Counted from the stretch's first letter, positions 43,282 through 55,253 are shown. The stretch is DNA of 64,000 nt from Macrotrachela quadricornifera (GCA_022393335.1 JAJEKB010021159.1:543912-607911), one strand, 5' to 3'. Notes: generated by a model from the sequence alone, not told the origin. A program made the numbers and translations.

Positions 43282-43612
43282 TTCTAATTCTGGAATTGGA
43301 TTTGACTGGATTTGATTGGAGTTGGATTTGGATTTGACTGGATTTGATTGGAGTTGGATTTGACTGGATTTGACTGGAGTTGGATTTGGATTTGACTGGA
43401 TTTGACTGGAGTTGGATTTGGATTTGACTGGATTTGACTTGGATTTGACTGGATTTGACGTGGATTTGCTTAGATTTGAGGTGCATTTGACTTGGATTTG
43501 ACTGGATTTGACTAGATTTGACTTGATTTGACTTGGACTTGACTACATTTGACTAGATTTGACTTGGATTTGACTGGATTTGACTTGGATTTGGTTGGAT
43601 TTGACTGGATAT
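43270..43612. repeat. GGATTTGACT minisatellite
   Basis: About 340 bp of tandem units GGATTTGACT, with TGGATTTGACT and GGAGTTGGATTT variants, directly at the 5' edge of the Penelope-like RT. It forms an open frame by virtue of periodicity; I do not call a protein. Confidence 0.9.
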
Positions 43613-44250
43613 GACTAAAGAGATGTGTCATACGGACTTCGGCTTTCAAAAAATCTGAACCTAATTTTATTATCCTGAGAATCAGCATTGATCTCTGATC
43701 AATTTCCACGAGTTTATATTGTACTAAATCGGTACTCAATTTTTCCATACTTAGGGTCCCCCTCAGGTATCGAAAAATATTTTTTGTCGATTTTCTATTT
43801 CAAGTCTTTACAGTTAGATAGAACTCGGTGTGCTGATTAAAAATATCATCTTATTTTTAAAAATTGGTCGGAGAATGAGAAACATCTGAAGCACTTTCTG
43901 GGACCCCTGAAAACCAGTTTTTGATATGAAAGTCTATGGAAATTCCATGTAAACTCAGCAAAAATAGACTCATTCGACGTAGAATCTTTTTTTCTATCAC
44001 ATTCTATAAAATGGGCTAAGATATACACATTTTTTTCTATCAACAAATGCTGAATACCGCTCCAATTGGGTCCTATTGTTATAGGCAGTAATTCTTTTAG
44101 TCCTACGTAATTATATTTTATACGGAGGTATCAACGGGATTTTTTTTATTGGATACGTGATTTCATATACTCTTTCTGATGAAACTATTTTCAACTTGAA
44201 ATTCGATGTATGGAAAAGCACTTTTGTTGTAACACTGCCATTGATATCTA
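43613..44250. other. Intergenic stretch
   Basis: No gene supported. Around 43813-43845 a variant of the shared core motif (TAGATAGAACTCGGTGTGCTGATT) occurs, so part may be an eroded element. Confidence 0.35.
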
Positions 44251-44763
44251 ATTTCTACATTTTTTGACTCATATGCGTTGGTTTTTCGCACAGAATTATC
44301 CTGACTTCACTTCAAACAAATACGATATTTGGAATCAGCATAAAAAACTGAGTCGATCTATTTATATTTTAAATCGTTTCTGCGACTCTTTTTTTCGGTC
44401 AAATTTCCCCCCCTCCCCCTAGTTCCCCTCAGGATTATGTGAAAAAATTAATTTAATGGAAAACAACTATTTTATTATCCAGACATCTCCAGTTTTCTCT
44501 TCGAATAACATTTCACAGTATTGAAACTTAGTTTTCACTGATGAAAGCAGTTTTCCATTAAATTAATTTTTTCACATAATCCTGAGGAGGACTAGGGGGG
44601 GAAAATTTGACCGAAAAAAAGAGTCGCAGAAACGATTTTAAATATAAATAGATCGACTCAGTTTTTCATGCTGATTCCAAACATCGTATTTGTTTGAAGT
44701 GAAGTCAGGATAATTCTGTGCGAAAAACCAACGCATATGAGTCAAAAAATGTAGAAATTATTC
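44251..44763. mobile_element. Foldback element with about 210-bp arms
   Basis: Arms 44255-44465 and 44555-44763. GAGTCAAAAAATGTAGAAAT pairs with ATTTCTACATTTTTTGACTC, and GGAAAACTGCTTTCATC/ATGGAAAACAAC mark the inner ends. Each arm holds the GATTCC version of the core motif (about 44330 and 44665). Confidence 0.85.
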
Positions 44764-44770
44764 ATTACGT

Positions 44771-45400
44771 TTCAGGAAGGTTATATTCATGTTTAAATAA
44801 TAATTTTATCTCTTCCTTTTTTAAATCAAGAATTATAATTTATAAAATAAAAATCAACAAATAATACAAAAAACATATATTTTGATAATTTNNNNNNNNN
44901 NNNNNNNNNNNNNNNNNNNNNNNNNNNNNNNNNNNNNNNNNNNNNNNNNNNNNNNNNNNNNNNNNNNNNNNNNNNNNNNNNNNNNNNNNNNNNNNNNNNN
45001 NNNNNNNNNNNNNNNNNNNNNNNNNNNNNNNNNNNNNNNNNNNNNNNNNNNNNNNNNNNNNNNNNNNNNNNNNNNNNNNNNNNNNNNNNNNNNNNNNNNN
45101 NNNNNNNNNNNNNNNNNNNNNNNNNNNNNNNNNNNNNNNNNNNNNNNNNNNNNNNNNNNNNNNNNNNNNNNNNNNNNNNNNNNNNNNNNNNNNNNNNNNN
45201 NNNNNNNNNNNNNNNNNNNNNNNNNNNNNNNNNNNNNNNNNNNNNNNNNNNNNNNNNNNNNNNNNNNNNNNNNNNNNNNNNNNNNNNNNNNAAATTATCA
45301 AAATATATGTTTTTTGTATTATTTGTTGATTTTTATTTAATAAATTATAATTCTTGATTTAAAAAAGGAAGAGATAAAATTATTATTTAAGCTATGGGTA
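44771..45400. repeat. Inverted repeat interrupted by a 400-N assembly gap
   Basis: Unknown bases occupy 44892-45291 (exactly 400). The roughly 115 bp on each side are near-perfect inverted copies (AAATTATCAAAATATATG right of the gap and its complement on the left), so the gap sits in the middle of a hairpin or of a long element whose TIRs are these flanks. Frames across the gap are artefacts. Confidence 0.9.
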
Positions 45401-46953
45401 AGAGTCGTTTTAGAGTTTTCTTAGTCTCATTGAATTCTACTCACCCTCAAGATATGGACTCGATTTCTTCTGTGAGATTTAACAAATATCCGAACTTTAG
45501 ATAATCTACAAAGGTTGATGACTTCCCACTTGTCGTTACCATAAAGCGATGGAATGTGAACATGTGTTGTCTATTCCACAACTTCTAAGTGATCGAAAGA
45601 AAAGATCTGACACTGAATATGCATGGGCAGATTAAAATGTTACCTTACGCGTTACAGATTATTGCCATGAGTATCATACTCTAAAACTATATTAACAAAC
45701 TCGAATAAATGAATAGAATTAATCAGCGTTTTAAACGTTAATTTTTATATATTTTTGAAAAAGACTATCCTGCTCTGAAACGATTACACTTGAAATGATA
45801 CAACCCTCTAACATAATAACTTATATCAGACAGTCCCATTCTGATTCATATAGAAAATACAGAAAGATATCAAGCATCTCCGAACAATTGATTGTTTTCG
45901 TTTTCATGGTTTGAATCTATACTTAACAGGTTTTTTCAAAGATCTTAAAAATGGATTCTATATTTTTATTCTGTAATATTCACATTAATCACTTTTGCGT
46001 ATACTGCTATTATAATATTTTATTATTTTCTTTTAATGCTAAATCTTGATAAATAATTCAGTTTTTTTCAATAACTAATGGGAAATGTGTTATACTCATC
46101 TAAATTACGAAAATTGCCTTGTATCAATATTGAGGTTTCTGACGAAATCATTTTCTAAGTAAACTAGAAGTTCTTCTCTAATGGAAATATTTCGAAAAAT
46201 GTATGTGAACCTCATCTTACACACGAATGGAAAAAGATTTTGTTGATGACCCAACTTATCTGTAAAATCGTCAATCTTGTGTCTATTGTGTCTTCACAAG
46301 GACCAAAATAACTGTATAATTCAGACTAAAATACATTGTATCGAAACAATGTTTGCACGTCAAATTCAATTCACAATTTATCCAGGTTAAATTAAAAAAA
46401 AAATCAGTGATGACTTAGTAATGAATGAAAAAAAAAAGCAGTATGAAGAAAGAATAGAATAATTAATAAGACACATGAATCGAACGTCAAATTTATCAGA
46501 AGAAGTTCGTTATATTTACGAGTTTTGTTCATTCATTCTGTGAACATAATTATGTCAATCTTTTATTATCAATATCTACACCCTAATCTACTGATTGACT
46601 CAGAAAAAGAATAAACGATGAAACGACGCGCAAAATTATTCACATCTATATTTCTTTTACAGTAAATAAAATCGTAATAAGAGGTTGGACGCCATCAGCT
46701 CACAACTTTCTATTCTTGTATATACAATGCAACTAATGTGATGTGAGAGTTGTTCTTTTCTCGTTTGTAACGTAGCAACAGCAGAAATATTTCTCTCATT
46801 TACATACAAAAATAGTAACGATTATTTTTTTTATAGATCATTGCTTGTTTTAAAATCATTCTTCAGATTTTGAAACATTTTTTTTTTCGTGTCAATATCG
46901 CACAACACAAGTTTATTAATCAATTTGAAGAAAATTAATTTCTAGCAAAAATA
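45401..46953. other. Intergenic stretch upstream of the membrane protein gene
   Basis: AT-rich, no gene supported. The last few hundred bases are the presumed promoter region of the gene starting at 46954. Confidence 0.4.
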
Positions 46954-47780
46954 ATGATTGTCACTCCTATGAATTCAAATGTAGTTGTTGTGCCGATGGT
47001 ACAGAGTAAGTTTCTACTAGACAACTCAATTAAAGCGCTTTTAATTTGATATTATAGCTGGATGTATGAAAGCCGAATTCGATTCAGTTTATCCAATTAA
47101 TTTGAATGATTTCGTTAGTCAAGAAGAATTTCAACAATCTATCAGTCACATCAATACTGCTATTGGTTCAAATAAATGTCTTATTATCATTATCATTATT
47201 TTTACTGTAATGTTCTTAGGTGGACTCGCATTAGCAATTGCCGGACCAACATCTACGATCAACAGTAGTACTACTGACTTTAGTAAATTTGGAATATTTC
47301 TTGGAGTGGGTATCGGATTAATATTTTTGGGAATGATTTGTCCATTTGTTGGATGTTGTATAATGCAATCACGACAAATGAAGCAAGTACGACAAGCTAT
47401 TGCCGAAGAATCAGAAAAATATTCATCAAGATCTTCAAAGCCGTCAAGTTGGCGATTGAATACTATTATGGTATTTACTGGAGCATATAGAAAAGGTAGA
47501 CCAGTTCGTGCTATGAAACATCAAGTAAAGAATATCATCATAATTATATTATCGTAAGTAGTTAATTTATTTTTCATCTTTGTGATTTTAGTTACTAATT
47601 GAAATCGGTGAAAATGGTGCTTTTCCTTCACATACAACGGCTCCTTTATCAATCAATGATTACCCACCACCAGCATATTCAGGTTCATCTACTGGTTTTT
47701 GTACTCAATGTGGTGCACCAAGACAAAATTTTACGGGAAATTTCTGTGCTTCTTGCGGTCAAGCATTCAATAAATATTAA
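46954..47780 (+). CDS. Predicted three-exon membrane protein with C-terminal zinc ribbon
   Basis: Exons 46954-47005, 47058-47524 and 47592-47780; introns of 52 and 67 bp with GT-AG ends (A|GTAAGT ... TATTATAG and CAA|GTAAAG ... GATTTTAG). This gives a 235-residue protein: an N-terminal cytosolic-looking part, two hydrophobic segments (CLIIIIIIFTVMFLGGLALAIAG, then FGIFLGVGIGLIFLGMICPFVGCCIM), a basic SSWRLNT region, an alternating strand region ending HQLLIEIGENG, a proline-rich stretch (SINDYPPPAYSG), and a CxxC ... CxxC zinc ribbon (FCTQCGAP ... FCASCGQAF). The family is not recognised. The stronger-looking GTAAGT nine codons further on would put a stop in frame, so the upstream donor is chosen. 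Confidence 0.7.
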
Positions 47781-48356
47781 TATATTATCAACTTTTTTTT
47801 CTATTTTTTTGCTGAAGTTTGACGAAATTTTTTTTTAGCTAGATTCCATTGATAGGTGTCCCAAATGTAGCACAAAATGATATGGAAGAATTAAAAAAGT
47901 AATATTGTTGTTGCTTTATTATGAGAAAGTATATAGTGAAGTTGATACTCATATATTATTGTTTCATATTATAAGCGTCGTTTTCTAATGCTAAAACGAT
48001 AATTTCGCTCGAATCAATTCAAATTTTCAAGCGTCGAAGAACTTTGCTTCTTGATCAGATACTTGAGAAACTGAAATTTGATCCAAGATAACCAACAACA
48101 AACAATTCAAAATAAAGATTTCTTAATTGCAAGCTCAAAAGCAAGAGAGAACAGATTTTTTGTCTAGATTATTTCCATAAGAAGAATCAATGAATAGATG
48201 ATGCATTATGTTTCATCTCATTTGCATAAGGAAAGAAAAAGGTATCGATGCTATAGACGCTCTACTCACAATTTTCTTTCCACCAAGATCTAATACGATG
48301 TTAGTCTAGAGCAAAAATTGAAGATTAAGAATAAAATGTAAACAATGTTTAATCAC
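47781..48356. other. Intergenic stretch between convergent genes
   Basis: Holds the 3' ends of the membrane-protein gene (plus) and the LRR exons (minus). No further gene is supported, but the final LRR exon has a donor (GTGATT) pointing into this stretch, so one more small exon may lie here. Confidence 0.35.
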
Positions 48357-49380
48357 CTTATTGTTTTGTAAGTTAATCATTGCTTCTACAGCGGCATAAT
48401 ATCCACGTGAATTTATGTTTAGTTTTAATTCTATTAATGTCTACATAGATAAATAAAAAAAATTGATTGACAAGTTCATATTACTGAATTATTTTTTAAT
48501 GCATCACCTAAATATTGTACAGAAGTATCACTCATTTCATAATTATCGATAAGATTCAATTTGAATATCAGTTTAGTAAGTGTCTAAATATTAAATAAAG
48601 AAAATAGATTATAATGAAAAGATTAAAAATAATTCATCATTTTGTTATTTTTCAAAACTATTTTTACGATATTTTTTTGCAACATGTTACTTAAATATTG
48701 TGCTCCTATTTCACCGATTTCATTGCCCGAAAAGTCTAATTCCTTAATTGTCTATGTCATAATGAAAATATAATTATTAGTAGAAGAAACAATAAAATTT
48801 CATTACTTTGTTGTTGTAAAATGCTTCACTTATAAAACTAAGGGCATTATCATCTATGCTCTTACTAAAAAAACTCATTTCAGTGATCGTCTATAAAATA
48901 ATAAATTATTTTATCGTTTTGTATTTGAACTGCTTTAGTTACAACTATCGAATATTTGCCAGGATTCTTTTGAAGATCCAATGTTATAAGTGTCTATATT
49001 AAACAATAATAATCAATTTAACTTTGTTATGTCTTAAAGCGATATCCAAGTATTGTAAATCATTATTTTTTATTTGATTTTCTCCAAGACCAATCAGAAT
49101 TAATGTCTATGAGAAGAATCGAAAATTAATATGACTATAATAAAAATTTATGACTTGATTGTTTTTCAATGCATTAGCTAAATATTGTACACTAATATCT
49201 CCAATTGAATTCTCTTTATGTTGATTTCCAAGTGACAATCTGATTAGTGACTGTTAAATATTATATTAATTTAATAAGAAATAATTCAAACATTACTGTA
49301 TTATCTCTTAATAGATCTGCAATATATTTCATGGTAACATCTCCAATTTGATTACAGGATAGATTTAATGTTGTTAGTGT
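48357..49380 (-). CDS. Leucine-rich-repeat exons (ribonuclease-inhibitor type), partial gene
   Basis: A series of exons each encoding one LRR: 49297-49380, 49155-49250, 49023-49106, 48931-48993 (short), 48807-48890, about 48640-48751, 48485-48583 and 48357-48440. Most are 84 nt (28 codons) with introns of about 45-55 bp. The repeated pattern is TLTTLNLSCNQIGDVTMKYIADLLRDN, as in NLRC3/ribonuclease-inhibitor LRRs. No NACHT or other effector domain is seen upstream (49381-50080), so the 5' part is missing or further away. The exon at 48640-48751 lacks a good donor. Either a degenerating gene or a partial copy. Confidence 0.65.
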
Positions 49381-50079
49381 CTATGAGATAAATAGAGATT
49401 AGTATAAGTGAAATAAACATAGTAAAGTCTCACTCCTACTTATACATTAAATTATGTTTATTTCAAAGAGAAAAGTTCTTAGCAAAGTTCTTATGGAATT
49501 AGATATGCGAAAGATGGTAGAGCTAGATACATTGTAAACCGAATATCTATAGTTTCCAAATCAAGTGTTTCTAATAGTCTTTGAGGCTTTGTCCATTACT
49601 GTCTGTGGCGGAATTATGGGGTCTGTCAGTCACAGTCTGTGAGAGAGTGGGGATAAACTTTTATTTCTCTATACTTCAACACTCTATTAGATCGTGTTTC
49701 ATAAAAAGCCTGAAATATATGAAGACTAGTGTGTTTGCTTAGAATGACTAGATATGAACTGTATACGATAATAACTATTGAGAGTTTTGCTTTGTTTCGA
49801 TAACTGAATATTACACATTATCGTTTTCAAAATGAGAGAGTATTGCATTATTTCTACTGTCTTTGGTTTTTTCAAAATCTTGTAAAGTGTAAATATGAAT
49901 TTTTGTTTTGTGCGTAACAGATTCATGCATGAGAATCGTCTTTCACAACTTTCAAGATTTCCGAACACATAACTACTAGAGACTGAATGATAGTATTCGT
50001 ATCATACATCTTCAGACTCTATTATAACTAATGTATAATCTTACCATAAAGGTCTAGAATTTCAAAGTTTGCAACACAG
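49381..50079. other. Intergenic stretch with dispersed repeat
   Basis: No gene supported. 49480-49700 resembles 4640-4860. It separates the LRR exons from the gag relic. Confidence 0.35.
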
Positions 50080-50640
50080 TCAAGTTAAAAGAAATATCAG
50101 CTTTTCCTGATAATTCAAATGTTTTTATTGATTTACCGGTGAACGATGACCAGTAGAAAATGACATGCGAATTATCGAAATACCAATCTCGAGCATCTGA
50201 GTTTAAACATGATACAATGAAGATTCATTTTTCTTCATCAGTTAATTTCAAAACATGCATTGTCTGTTGAATTTCGCGCAATCATCTAGAGACATTTTGC
50301 TTGAATCTTCCGGTAAATTTAGACAATTTTTCAAGACTATTCATCAGCGTTTGATTCTGTAATCATATTAGAATTTTCTGTTGTTGAATGTGTTTGATCT
50401 CGACATTTCGAAGCATAAAATTGAAGGAAATTTCTCATGAAAGTAACGAATGTAGGCATATTGCATTGATATTTATCATACCAAATAATAGCATCACTCG
50501 ATAGAATGGCAGAAATTACATCATTTAGTTCAACAGCCGACACATGCAGAAATCCAATCTTGTAACAATGTCTTCCAAACAACTCTCAGGGTCTTCTTTA
50601 CCATCAAATTTTGGGGCTGAAAGAAGTTGAAACTATACTC
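50080..50640 (-). pseudogene. Retrotransposon gag-like relic
   Basis: Minus-strand fragments. Near 50580-50630 the reading SPKFDGKEDPES resembles the start of gag core domains. After a frame change, VSAVELNDVISAILSSDAIIWYDKYQCNMPTFVTFMRNFLQFYAS resembles the W....F..F helical gag region. No protease, RT or integrase follows, and frames are broken. A solitary decayed copy. Confidence 0.5.
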
Positions 50641-51176
50641 AATTCATTTTTTTATTATCTGAATGAATCATGAGCTAGCACATTACCCTTGATTGATTGT
50701 GAACCGCAAACTTGTTGCTTATCGATAAACTTCGATTCTAGTAAATCAGTCTCACTTTATTCTGATGATGTCATTGACGACTTCTTCTCTTGGTGCAGTT
50801 TTGATTCTAAAAATAACGATTCTATTGGTACTTGAGTTAAACTAGCATTTGACCGTGTAGATCGCTTATGCACCATTGTTCGGTTCCAAAGGACCTCCCG
50901 ATTTTATTCTTTTTTTTTTGAAAAAGAAAACAACAACGATATCGAGAATATGGAACGCATATACATACATATATATAGATGTTAAGAGAACAGAATAGAG
51001 AAAACAGTAACAACACATTTGTATAAGATATAGATGGTGGATCATAACAGTGATTACTTTTATAAACACCGAAAAGAAATTTTTGGCGATTAAAATTTTT
51101 CAACAACTTCATTTCGTATACATAACCACGAGTATCAATTTTCTATTAAATAACTTGATCTCTTATTGTTTCTGCT
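50641..51176. other. Intergenic stretch
   Basis: No gene supported; the end nearest 51176 is the 3' flank of the F-box-like gene. Confidence 0.35.
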
Positions 51177-52880
51177 TCATTTTACTTTGTCTAATTCAAT
51201 TATATATTCTTTTGAATGTGTAACCGTATATATAGGTGATAAACGCCTTCTAAGCCAAACGATAAATTTGTCCATTGATGGCCATAATAGTTTGTCTTCA
51301 ACTTTTTCTCGAAAACCAACAATTAATTTTTGTAGATTGGTCATTCTGTCGATAAGATCAAGTATATCTGTTCGATTTTCAACATTGATCAGAAGAACTT
51401 CACACTGGATACCTAATGGAGAACGGGTCAATGCAGGAAATTCTCGACTATTAAAATACCAAACACGATGATTGTATTCAGATATTCGCAAATCCAATTT
51501 ACGAATTGATACATTTGTAATATCAGCTAATGGCATTTGTCGAGTAGTGAACCATTTATCAAAACTCAATGAATACAGAAAAGGTGCACAATCGAGTAGT
51601 GATTGGAGTTGACATGGATCATATGGACCAATCACTGATACGGTAAGTTTTGTCAATTTATCAAGTGTTGGAAAGATTTTGAAAAATTGAATATCCAAAG
51701 GAAGTTTTAGTTCAAGATTTTCTATGTTGGGAAAGTGAAAATTAGGTAATACAACATCTCTTGAAATAGAGAATTCATAATGTAAGGTAGTTACTGAATC
51801 AAGTAAACAATATCGATCGAAATGAGGACAAGTCGATTTTGATCTCATATTTTCAATATGAAAAGATGAAAATCCATATGGTAATGTGTAAAGGTACATG
51901 TTATTATTTAGGTTCCAATGGCATTGAACAAACCATTGATGTTCGTCGAGCCAGAAAGGACTTCGAAACGAATCAAGTATTTTATCAACTTGTTCTTCTT
52001 TGTCTTCAATATTAAGAAGTTTGCCTTGTGTTTTGAATTGAAATTTTTTGAGTTTTCGTAAATATGTGACAATTATCTGTTCCCATCGGCGTCCATCTCG
52101 ACAAAAATCTGTCGCTGCATCGATTGTCAAACAATATAAATTGGGAATGCTTTGAAAAAGAATAAATAAATCATTATACACATTTTCACAGTATATCTTC
52201 AATATAGTTATTGATGGAGCAAAGATAATGTTTTGGTCGACTGATGGATATGTTGCAGGGATACGAAGATGTCGAAGATGAGGGGTATACTGTAGAAGAT
52301 AATTTATATTAATGCCTTCGTGAATTGATAAAACTTCGATGTGTAAATATTTAAGAGATACGGAAATCACTGTAAGTGCTGGAGTATCCCATTCGCTAAG
52401 TTCTAAATGACAATGAGTGAGTTTTGATAAATTCCAAATGTTATTAAACCCTTCATTGGAAAGATGACATTGAATTAAGTTCAAATGACTGAGATGAGGA
52501 AGGTGATGGCATTCGATTAGAATTTCATTGATTTGATTTGAATTTGCATGATAAATTGATAGTGATCGTAAATAGATAAAATTTCTTAGATTGAAAGAAC
52601 TAAAAAATATCAGATAAGTGATTTTTGATAGTTTTTCATCATTGAACAGACGAAGTGAAACAATGTGATTAATTATTGATGGCAAATGTTGATGAGAGAA
52701 AATTTCTAAATCAGTTTTTGACATCATTTGAAAATCTAAATCTTTACGTGTTCGAAAATGAGTAAAGAGAATTTTTTTGAAACGATCATTGAGATCTTGA
52801 AATGTCTGAAGAAGATCAGCAATGGTAATATATTCGAATAAATCCAAAAATAATTCGTCGGGTAATGATTCTAAATTCAT
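51177..52880 (-). CDS. F-box-like protein with LRR-like C-terminal region
   Basis: A single-exon 567-residue protein. It begins with an F-box: LESLPDELFLDLFEYITIADLLQTFQDLNDRFKKIL (about 3-38). The rest is a series of irregular leucine-rich segments (LRSLSIYHANSN, LPHLSHLNLIQCHL, LRHLRIPATY, IENLELKLPLD) suggestive of an LRR solenoid. F-box proteins link Skp1-cullin ubiquitin ligases to substrates. This large intronless form is common in bdelloid genomes, where it forms expanded families. The start at 52880 places the F-box at the usual N-terminus. The substrate is unknown. A fragment of a related gene lies at 56775-56906. Confidence 0.8.
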   Translation of the reverse strand: MNLESLPDELFLDLFEYITIADLLQTFQDLNDRFKKILFTHFRTRKDLDFQMMSKTDLEIFSHQHLPSIINHIVSLRLFNDEKLSKITYLIFFSSFNLRNFIYLRSLSIYHANSNQINEILIECHHLPHLSHLNLIQCHLSNEGFNNIWNLSKLTHCHLELSEWDTPALTVISVSLKYLHIEVLSIHEGININYLLQYTPHLRHLRIPATYPSVDQNIIFAPSITILKIYCENVYNDLFILFQSIPNLYCLTIDAATDFCRDGRRWEQIIVTYLRKLKKFQFKTQGKLLNIEDKEEQVDKILDSFRSPFWLDEHQWFVQCHWNLNNNMYLYTLPYGFSSFHIENMRSKSTCPHFDRYCLLDSVTTLHYEFSISRDVVLPNFHFPNIENLELKLPLDIQFFKIFPTLDKLTKLTVSVIGPYDPCQLQSLLDCAPFLYSLSFDKWFTTRQMPLADITNVSIRKLDLRISEYNHRVWYFNSREFPALTRSPLGIQCEVLLINVENRTDILDLIDRMTNLQKLIVGFREKVEDKLLWPSMDKFIVWLRRRLSPIYTVTHSKEYIIELDKVK

Positions 52881-53544
52881 TTCTTCTGCTATTTCACTTG
52901 TGATGTAGTAAGTTGATCAGATAAATTCTATTTGAAGATAATGAACTTTTTTCGCACAAATTCTTTTTAAATACTGGAGCTATGACATGCGTCTCTTCCT
53001 TGTTGACAAAATGATCGTTTGTTATTACGAAAAAAACTCATTTTACAAATAAAAAATCAAATAGTTCTTCAATGAATAATAGTCAAAATTGACACGTTTA
53101 TTTCGTAAAAAGGTGAAATAACATGAAATACATTTATTTTGTAATAACTTCAATTTTTTCTTCCTTCATCTATGCCATTTATTCCACGTTGCGAGAGCCC
53201 ACGCAGTCACAAATCGCCAAAAACGCTTTTAAACGCTGAAAATAGTCAGAAAATGAATGTTTCGACGCGTGTGCGACCTGCCAATTGTGAAAGCATCAAA
53301 AACTTCCATTGTTTCAGTGTATATGCGGTTGAAATCTGTGGATTCAACATACCATCGTGTTTACACGTCTATAGCTCTGGATGAGTCGCTGTTTTATCGA
53401 TAGGTCTAAGAGGCTCCCTTAGTATGCAAAAATGTACACTCTCCATTGGAAGAAATCATAACTAGCCAAGGCCTATACTGAAAAAGCACTTGAGCCAGTC
53501 TTGTTGTGATAAACACTTCTTGATCATCAAGCAGTCGCAATATA
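52881..53544. other. Intergenic stretch
   Basis: Contains the presumed promoter of the F-box-like gene at its left edge. The short plus-strand frame at 53172-53384 shows no domain. Confidence 0.35.
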
Positions 53545-54445
53545 GTTCGATGCATAAGTAATGAGACAAATGTCACGCTTGTTTGTGAGATCACGACACA
53601 CGCTGCAATCTTCATTGCTTTTCCATCGGATAGAGCAGGTTTTTTAGATAATAAAGCCACTCTTCATAGATAACTTCTCAACTGTGTAAGTGCTCAAACA
53701 TCAGCCACGAAAAAGGCACCAAGGTGTCAAGCTACAAAAATCTTGCCCCGACTGGATTAATTGTTCCCGAATGCGATTTCATCACAACGCTTTTGTGAAA
53801 AAAGCTGAAAGTTTCAGATTCGTTGTGTCTCGGTCTAATGCATCAAGAAAACAGAAAACCGGGTTTAGCAATCTCCATAGTGATCGTGAAATGTGACTGT
53901 ATCCATCCTGTGACACTTCTATCTTGGTTTCGATTAAATTTCAGTTCAAGTATGAGACTTCAGCGACTCCTCGAATGGAACTGACCAAGATCTCTTTCGT
54001 TATCGAATTCAGCACCATCATACTTGTAATCCTAATGAGATTAATTTAGATGGAAGGGAAATGTGAAAAATGTAATTTAGCGGTTGTTTTTGATGAAGAG
54101 AGAAAATCAGAATTCTCAAGTCCACAAGTACCGTTCGATCTCAATTTCTTTTTCTAACGATAGTTTCATCTTCGCATAGTCTTAATAACTCGAAAATCAT
54201 CTCGTGGGAACGCAATTCTCTGAAATACTGAGCAAATGCTTAAACTTCAAGTGTAACTTTACCCTTTTGGGGCCTTTTTCGTAGCTGATGTTTGAGCACT
54301 TACACAGTTGATAAGTTATCTGTGACCAATGGCTTTGTTATCTAAAAAATCTGCTATATCCGATGAAAAAGCAATGAAGGTTGCAGCGTATGTTGTGATC
54401 CCACAAACAAGTCTAAAATTTATCTCATTACTTATGCATCGAGCG
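53545..54445. mobile_element. TIR element whose arms both encode the same peptide
   Basis: Arms about 53545-53740 and 54250-54445 are inverted copies (GTGTAAGTGCTCAAACATCAG against CTGATGTTTGAGCACTTACAC). Read outward (left arm minus strand, right arm plus strand), each begins ATGGC and encodes about 35 similar residues: MALLSKKPALSDGKAMK... and MALLSKKSAISDEKAMK... . Differences are mostly conservative, which may mean the arms derive from a coding sequence. No transposase is recognised. Confidence 0.6.
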
Positions 54446-54519
54446 TTAGATGTTTAGATAGGTAGTAGGGTCGATATATATATATGCTCAGTTAAGTCTC
54501 TTCCCATTCTGAAAATTCA

Positions 54520-55045
54520 ACTTTCGCGAAAGGACGGGGGGCGGATAAGAATGCGAATTGGTCCATCCTCAGATTTTCAAAAAAACTACATCACTAAATG
54601 CAGACTTTCACGAGAATTCTTTTGCTAATAAATTCAACACTTTTTGAAAAGAATTCCATCAATATCGAAATTAATTTATAGGCTAATATTTTCTCCTATT
54701 TTCTCGTATTTTCTAACAACTATTTTCAAAATTCCTTACTCAGAACTATTCAGTCACTACTATCAAATAGTCTCATATGATAGAGCTCTTCAAGCTCTAC
54801 AATCTAGCATACTTTTCTCCGTTTTTAGTCGCTGACCAAAAAACACTTATAGTGAAACGCACTGTTTAAAATAGCGTAATTAAAATGAATTTCATCATTG
54901 ATGGAATTCTTTTCAAAAGGTGTTGAATTTATTACCAAAAGAATCCCCGCGAAATTCTGAATCTAGTGTTGTAGATTTTTTGAAAATCTGAGGATGGGCC
55001 GATTTGCGTTCTTAACCACCCCCGTCCTTTGTTCAGCATTACTTT
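54520..55045. mobile_element. Foldback element with about 140-bp arms
   Basis: Arms about 54530-54670 and 54890-55040. CCATCCTCAGATTTTCAAAA pairs with TTTTGAAAATCTGAGGATGG, and AATTCAACACTTTTTGAAAAG with its near-complement. It holds one copy of the core motif in the loop side (about 54776). The centre (54671-54889) is only weakly paired. Confidence 0.7.
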
Positions 55046-55253
55046 TATTAGTTATTCAATCAATTGTTTTTCGAGGACATGAAGAAAACGAAAAGTAAAT
55101 AACTTTATTCAGTTAAATATCAAATCCAGATTGCAATTGGAACGAAATAGATTTTATATTTTATAATAAAAAAATTATGACTAATATTTATGATTTATAG
55201 AGCTTTATTTGCTGCTGTTTTTAGTCTTTTTAATATATAATTGATAATATTTT

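Noticed and set aside
43229..43748. Repetitive lysine/serine/glutamine-rich minus-strand proteins
   Set aside because: They are translations of the GGATTTGACT minisatellite, whose period keeps a frame open; no start context or domain.
44840..45340. Two long open frames on both strands across the N gap
   Set aside because: They exist only because unknown bases do not create stops; the flanks are an inverted repeat with no coding signal.
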